64,000 bases of DNA from assembly GCA_944385705.1 (NCBI GenBank), contig CALWYF010000003.1:1-64000 (forward strand), read 5' to 3'. The notes under the pieces are model-generated. The model saw nothing but the letters and a program-made list of their open reading frames with translations, made no database searches and had not been told where the DNA came from. Below are positions 60,088-64,000 of the stretch, one piece after another. Within the stretch, counting starts at the first letter, position 1; each line of letters begins with the position of its first letter. Both the position numbers and the translations under genes were made by a program. The stretch comes from an uncultured Oscillospiraceae bacterium (GTDB lineage: Bacteria; Bacillota; Clostridia; Oscillospirales; Oscillospiraceae).

Positions 60088-60704
60088 TTAAAAACGTAGT
60101 TTTTGACATGGGACAGGTGCTCATGTACTTTGACCCGGACACCTATATTGCCCGCCTGGGCTACACCGGGGAGGACGCCGCCCTTTTGAAACGGGAAGTG
60201 TTCCGCAGCGCCGACTGGGTCAGCACCGACCACGGCACCAAGCTGCCGGCGGAGGCGGCGGAGGACATGTGCCGCCGCCTGCCGGAGCGGCTCCACGCCG
60301 CAGCGGAGGAGCTGTGCTGCCGCTGGTGGCATGGGGAGATCATGCCGGTGCCCGGCATGGCGGAGCTGGTGCGGGAGCTGAGAGCCAAGGGTTACGGCAT
60401 CTATCTCCTCTCCAACGCTTCTTCGGACCTGCACAAGTATTTCCACCGTATTCCCGGCTCGGAGTGCTTTATGGGCAAGCTGGTCTCGGCGGACGTGAAG
60501 CTTTTAAAGCCCATGCACGAGATATATGAGCGGCTCTATTCCGATTTCGGCCTGAAGCCGGAGGAGTGCTGGTTCGTGGACGACAGCCCCACCAATGTGG
60601 AGTGCGCCCGCTGTACGGGAATGGGAGGAAGCGTGTTCTATAACGACGCAAAGCGCTTCCGCCGTGAACTTATAGAGCAGGGCCTGGATCTGACGGAGGA
60701 ATAA
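60084..60704 (+). CDS. HAD-superfamily phosphatase (subfamily IA)
   Basis: 206 residues from the ATG at 60084. Motif I is F-D-M-G-Q-V-L; the usual second Asp is Gly-Gln here (D-M-G-Q rather than D-x-D), motif II L-S-N-A-S, motif III K near L-L-K-P, motif IV V-D-D-S-P-T-N. This D-M-G-x variant is common in the YihX/epoxide-hydrolase-like HAD group, which includes sugar-1-phosphatases. Translational coupling to an importer suggests that the incoming compound, or its product, is dephosphorylated. Confidence 0.85.
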   Translation: MIKNVVFDMGQVLMYFDPDTYIARLGYTGEDAALLKREVFRSADWVSTDHGTKLPAEAAEDMCRRLPERLHAAAEELCCRWWHGEIMPVPGMAELVRELRAKGYGIYLLSNASSDLHKYFHRIPGSECFMGKLVSADVKLLKPMHEIYERLYSDFGLKPEECWFVDDSPTNVECARCTGMGGSVFYNDAKRFRRELIEQGLDLTEE

Positions 60705-60706
60705 AA

Positions 60707-62443
60707 GTGAAGCTTATAGACAAATACATCGGCCTCTCCCGGAAGGGAGAGGCTGTTTGGATAAGCGATGTTAGAGAGGCCTTTGCCGCGGAGCCGGGGA
60801 CGAAAGCTCTTGCTGTGCGCCTTTGCTGCCTGGACGGTATGGAGAAAACCTATACCTGCCCCGTCCCGCTCTGGGAAAACGGAGAGCAGCGCTCCTTCCT
60901 CCTGGAATATCTCAAGGCCCGGACCTTCAATATCCTCTCCTGCTACAGCGGCCGGGCTCTGTATCTGTGCCTGGATATGGAGGACGGGGAGTTGAGAAAG
61001 CTGGCGGAGGACTGCCTGGACTCCTTCCAAAGGGAGCCGGGGCTGAAGAAGGTGCTGAACATTGCAGGGAGGCTCTGCCGCAGTCTGGGCCTGCCGGATT
61101 TTGAAATGGGTCTTGAGGGCCTTGAAAATCACGGGGCAAGCCCCAAACCGGAGGCCGAGTCGGGAGAGACTCTGGAGGCCAAGCTCCGCCGGGCCGTGGA
61201 GAGCTGCGGCAGCGGGGCCTTCTGCGGCATTGACGTGGGGGGCACGGACATAAAGCTGGCCCTGGCCCTGGAGGGAAGACTTCTGGCGGTAAAGGAATAC
61301 GACTGGAACCCGGCGGAGAGCCCAAGGGCAGAGGGACTGATACATCCCATACTGCTGCTGGCAAGGCTGATGCAGGCCCGGCTCTCGGTGGAGGCAATGC
61401 CTGAGGCCAGCCCCGCCAGGCTCCTTGTGGAGCGGGCCCTGGAAAAGGAGGCCACCCATGAGCAGATGGAAGAGGCAATAAAAGCCTGCTCCGGCAGAGA
61501 GCAGCCCCTGTTTTCCGGCATTGGTCTCAGCTTTCCAGACGTGGTCATCCACAACCGCATCCTGGGCGGGGAGACTCCAAAGACCAAGGGTATGCGGGAG
61601 AACCCTGAGCTGGATTATGAGACAGAGTTTCTGAAGCTCAGCAGCCTGGGTGCAGAGCTTGAAAAGCTGTGCCTGCCCGGGGGCCGGGTGGAGATAGTGA
61701 ACGACGGGCCCATGGCTGCCTTCAGCGCGGCGGCAGAGCTGGCCTGGAGCCGGGAATGGGAAGAAGGGCAGGGCGGCATAGTGGCCCACTCCCTGGGCAC
61801 GGACCTGGGTACCGGCTGGATAAAGGGCAGCGGAGAGATACCGGATATCCCCCTGGAACTCTACGACCTGCTGGTGGACCTGGGCAGCGAGAAATGGCGG
61901 GCCTACCCGGCAGAGGATCTGCGCTCGGTGAAAAACGAGAACTCCGGCCTGCCGGGACTGCGCCGCTATCTGGGCCAGGCGGCGGCTTACCGCATGGCCT
62001 GGCAGCTGAAGAGTGAGCTGCTGGAGGGCTTCACGGCAGAGAGGGGAGAGCTGCTGTGCATAAGCATGGAGCCGAGAGATATGCGAAAGCCCTGCCTGGA
62101 GCACCTGATGCAATCGGCGGCCAAAGGAGACGAGGCAGCCCGGGAGCTGTTCAGGCGCATAGGGCGGAACCTGGCCCAGATGACCCGGGAGATGGAGTAT
62201 CTGCTGGACACCGGAACAAAGAGCCGCTATCTTTTCGGCCGCTTCGTGAAGGAGAGCGCCTGCTTTGAGCTTATCCGGGAGGGCTTCAAAGAGCTGCTGC
62301 CGGACATGGAGCTCCACGCCGCCGACGACAGTCTGGCTCTCACTCCTTTGATGGAGCAGCTGGCCGGGCGGGGGGATGTGACGGTGGCCCAGTTCGCCCA
62401 GGCGGTGAGCGCCATATATTTCAGCTCCTTTGACAGACAATGA
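60707..62443 (+). CDS. Long ROK-like sugar kinase-fold protein with an extra N-terminal domain
   Basis: 578 residues, GTG start 2 bases after the HAD stop. The ASKHA/ROK core begins near residue 170 with G-I-D-V-G-G-T-D-I-K (phosphate-1 loop); the catalytic-Asp region is V-N-D-G-P-M-A-A and the second loop S-L-G-T-D-L-G-T-G-W. The C-x-C-G zinc motif of true ROK kinases is not seen. Residues 1-165 form a domain I do not recognise. Together with the HAD enzyme and importer this suggests sugar or sugar-phosphate handling. Confidence 0.78.
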   Translation: MKLIDKYIGLSRKGEAVWISDVREAFAAEPGTKALAVRLCCLDGMEKTYTCPVPLWENGEQRSFLLEYLKARTFNILSCYSGRALYLCLDMEDGELRKLAEDCLDSFQREPGLKKVLNIAGRLCRSLGLPDFEMGLEGLENHGASPKPEAESGETLEAKLRRAVESCGSGAFCGIDVGGTDIKLALALEGRLLAVKEYDWNPAESPRAEGLIHPILLLARLMQARLSVEAMPEASPARLLVERALEKEATHEQMEEAIKACSGREQPLFSGIGLSFPDVVIHNRILGGETPKTKGMRENPELDYETEFLKLSSLGAELEKLCLPGGRVEIVNDGPMAAFSAAAELAWSREWEEGQGGIVAHSLGTDLGTGWIKGSGEIPDIPLELYDLLVDLGSEKWRAYPAEDLRSVKNENSGLPGLRRYLGQAAAYRMAWQLKSELLEGFTAERGELLCISMEPRDMRKPCLEHLMQSAAKGDEAARELFRRIGRNLAQMTREMEYLLDTGTKSRYLFGRFVKESACFELIREGFKELLPDMELHAADDSLALTPLMEQLAGRGDVTVAQFAQAVSAIYFSSFDRQ

Positions 62444-62447
62444 TATA

Positions 62448-62473
62448 GGCCCGGCGGGGGTTACCGCCGGGCC
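62448..62473. terminator. Bidirectional hairpin between the ROK-like gene and hxlR-type gene
   Basis: GGCCCGGCGG, GGGTTA loop, CCGCCGGGCC: 10-bp GC-only stem between converging genes. Confidence 0.7.
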
Positions 62474-62483
62474 ATTGCGTTCT

Positions 62484-62861
62484 TTATTCCTTCTTTTTCT
62501 TGCCATTTTTGCAGTCGCAGTTGGGGTGGGTCATTACATAGCGGCCGCCCACATTGGCGTTGCCCCAGTCGCACATGGCCTTTAGTATGGGGTAGAGGGT
62601 TTTGCCGTGCTCCGTTATCACATAGGAGACCTGGACCGGAACCGTGGGCGTCACCTTCCGCTCCACTATGCCGTCGGCCTCCAGCTCTCTCAGCTGGGTG
62701 GTGAGGGTCTTCTTGGGGGCATTGCCCAGGTACTTCAGAATTTCGCTGTAGCGCTTTTCCCCCTCGTCCCTCAGGTAGCGGAGGACAAGAGGCTTCCACT
62801 TGCCGCCTATGACCTTCAAAGTTATTTCTATCTCGTTGGTGACGTATATCTTCTCCTCCAT
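62484..62861 (-). CDS. HxlR-family transcriptional regulator
   Basis: 125 residues, a single winged HTH. The family core is visible as V-I-G-G-K-W-K-P-L-V-L-R-Y-L, R-Y-S-E-I, and L-T-T-Q-L-R-E-L-E-x-D-G-I-V. The C-terminus ends in a H-P-N-C-D-C-K-N-G stretch, whose cysteines could sense redox or thiol stress as in HypR/YodB relatives. Transcribed in the same direction as the alcohol dehydrogenase upstream of it, 131 bases away, which may be its target. Confidence 0.9.
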   Translation of the reverse strand: MEEKIYVTNEIEITLKVIGGKWKPLVLRYLRDEGEKRYSEILKYLGNAPKKTLTTQLRELEADGIVERKVTPTVPVQVSYVITEHGKTLYPILKAMCDWGNANVGGRYVMTHPNCDCKNGKKKKE

Positions 62862-62951
62862 GGGTCTGCCGCCTTTCCTCTGTATGGCTTATATTATAGC
62901 TGATTTTTCCCCATTTGTCATGTGTTACAGGAGGAGAGAAGCAAGAAAATT

Positions 62952-62977
62952 CCACCCTCCCGGATATGGGAGGGTGG
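62952..62977 (-). terminator. Terminator after the alcohol dehydrogenase
   Basis: CCACCCTCCC / GGGAGGGTGG, 10-bp stem with a 6-base loop, followed on minus by AATTTTCTTG; 15 bases past the stop. Confidence 0.7.
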
Positions 62978-62992
62978 TCTGCATATATAGCC

Positions 62993-64000
62993 TTACTTAG
63001 CCAGGCGGTAGATCTCCGCCATATCCTCAGGATAGAGAACCTTGGCTGAACCCTTCTTGCCCCCGTTGGCCTCGGCGCAGCTCCGGGCCATGACCAGTAT
63101 CTGCTCCTCGGTAGGCTCTATGCCCAGCTCCCGCATATTTACGGGCATGCCTATGCTGCGGAAGAAAGCCTCCAGGGCGGCAATGCCTTTCAGGGCGGTG
63201 TCCTCATCGTCGCTGCCCTCAACGCCCATGACGTTCTTTGCAAACTTCACAAAGCGGGGCAGACAATCCTTATAAACGTATCTGGCCCAGCTGCCCCAGA
63301 TGGCGGTGAGGCCGGCGCCATGGGTTACGTCAAACATGCCGCCCATTTCATGCTCCAGGTTGTGGCAGGCAAAATCTCCGCCGTCGCAGCCGCAGCCGGT
63401 GAGCCCGTTGTGGGAGAGACTGCCGGCCCACATGACCTCGGCTCTGGCGTCATAATTCTGCGGGTTGGTGTGGAGAATGAGAGCATTTTTCATGACGGTG
63501 CGCAGCAGACCTTCGGCTATGGCGTCGGTGATCTCCATGTTGCCGCCGTTGGTAAAATAGCGCTCCATGGTGTGCATCATGATGTCGGAGCAGCCGGACT
63601 CGGTCTGGTAGTCGGGCAGGCTCATGGTGAGCTCCGGGTTCATCACGGCAAACTTGGGCCGGGCAATGTCGTCGTTGTAGGAGCGCTTCTTGCCGGTGTC
63701 TTCATTGGTGATGACGCTGCTGTTGCTCATCTCGCTGCCGGTGGCGGAGATGGTAAGCACCACGCCCACGGGCACGTGGGCCGCCGCCTTGCGCTTGTGG
63801 TCGTAGAGCTCCCACACATCCTTGTCCGGCTCGGCCAGACCGTAGCCTATGGCCTTGGCGGAGTCGATGACGCTGCCGCCGCCCGCGGCCAGGAGGAAGT
63901 CCACGCCTTCCTTCCTGCCCAGCTCTATGCCCTCTCTCACCTTGCCCAGGTGGGGATTGGGCACAACGCCGCCCAGCTCCACATGGGAGATGCCCTCAGA
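62993..64000 (-). CDS. Iron-containing alcohol dehydrogenase (5' end outside window)
   Basis: The last 335 residues of a group III alcohol dehydrogenase; the start lies beyond the right edge, so about 50 residues are missing. Visible are V-E-L-G-G-V-V-P-N-P, the NAD(P)-binding G-G-G-S-V-I-D-S-A-K, and metal ligands in C-H-N-L-E-H-E-M and V-T-H-G-A-G-L. Closest in style to NADPH-dependent butanol/alcohol dehydrogenases (BDH/YqhD). Reduces aldehydes to alcohols in fermentation or detoxification. Confidence 0.92.
   Translation of the reverse strand, partial: SEGISHVELGGVVPNPHLGKVREGIELGRKEGVDFLLAAGGGSVIDSAKAIGYGLAEPDKDVWELYDHKRKAAAHVPVGVVLTISATGSEMSNSSVITNEDTGKKRSYNDDIARPKFAVMNPELTMSLPDYQTESGCSDIMMHTMERYFTNGGNMEITDAIAEGLLRTVMKNALILHTNPQNYDARAEVMWAGSLSHNGLTGCGCDGGDFACHNLEHEMGGMFDVTHGAGLTAIWGSWARYVYKDCLPRFVKFAKNVMGVEGSDDEDTALKGIAALEAFFRSIGMPVNMRELGIEPTEEQILVMARSCAEANGGKKGSAKVLYPEDMAEIYRLAK

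Noticed and set aside
60638..62506. 622-codon antisense frame opposite the ROK-like gene
   Set aside because: The plus-strand frame has kinase motifs, a coupled start and family-like composition; the antisense frame has none.
1..64000. CRISPR arrays, rRNA genes, insertion sequences, replication origin
   Set aside because: No evenly spaced repeats, rRNA stretches, transposase genes or DnaA-box clusters were seen. dnaB and rplI alone do not mark an origin.

Overview
The window looks like a chromosomal segment of a GC-rich, spore-forming Firmicute of the class Clostridia, probably an Oscillospiraceae/Ruminococcaceae-type gut anaerobe. This is inferred from spoIIE, a T-box leader on thrS, an NfnAB-type electron-bifurcating pair, YesM/YesN-type regulators, many GTG/TTG starts with strong AGGAGG ribosome binding sites, and the gene order gdpP-rplI-dnaB. 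No species call is made. Isoleucine AUA codons are unusually common for such GC-rich DNA, even in the ribosomal protein gene rplI.

Left edge (1-1050): the last ten codons of a probable large serine recombinase abut an XRE-type regulator that has lost its N-terminal helices. This looks like the right-hand junction of an integrated mobile element. 1051-5800 holds a GtrA/GT2/GT-C surface-glycosylation operon and a two-gene membrane operon whose first gene may start at AUU. 6084-9933 holds proS (archaeal/eukaryotic-like class), rsmE and an overlooked 50-residue gene. Two copies of a dispersed structured repeat lie directly 3' of the gtrA-like gene and of proS, in the same orientation relative to those genes, and carry compensatory base-pair changes.

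9124-12590 is a compact minus-strand operon (cca, family-4 uracil-DNA glycosylase, DUF2156, GNAT). murC follows on plus, then minus-strand nfnA-nfnB, a cupin/LUD-domain operon with a large palindrome over its -10 box, and a sugar nucleotidyltransferase with an apparent internal deletion. 19039-26885 is a plus-strand housekeeping run: gdpP, rplI, dnaB, tilS, hpt, ftsH. 26973-28100 has two odd minus-strand membrane or exported proteins, one joining an XRE-like start to the GGADGPT signature of Na+-pumping decarboxylase beta subunits. Then come ychF, a TRIC-family channel, and T-box-controlled thrS (lacking the TGS domain).

32162-37778 is a six-gene minus-strand operon led by ahcY (ahcY, mgtE, AEC transporter, DUF1643, nitrilase, Nudix). 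spoIIE and a small partner follow on plus, then tRNA-Gln(CUG), a DUF3810 membrane metalloprotease-like protein, and a membrane-anchored XRE regulator. 42960-46157 is a VOC / cysteine hydrolase / GPH transporter / PIG-L deacetylase operon, divergent from a GT4 glycosyltransferase.

The right third (48015-62443) is the most coherent accessory system. Two FbpABC/AfuABC-type ABC importers, each with its own lipoprotein and fused permease, flank a lipoprotein + YesM-type histidine kinase + AraC-type response regulator. The latter trio has the architecture of the HptA-HptS-HptR hexose-phosphate sensor. The second importer is followed by a HAD phosphatase and a long ROK-like kinase. I infer a sugar-phosphate (or related organophosphate) sensing and uptake locus; the substrate is not shown by sequence alone. 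The window ends with an HxlR regulator and a truncated iron-containing alcohol dehydrogenase.
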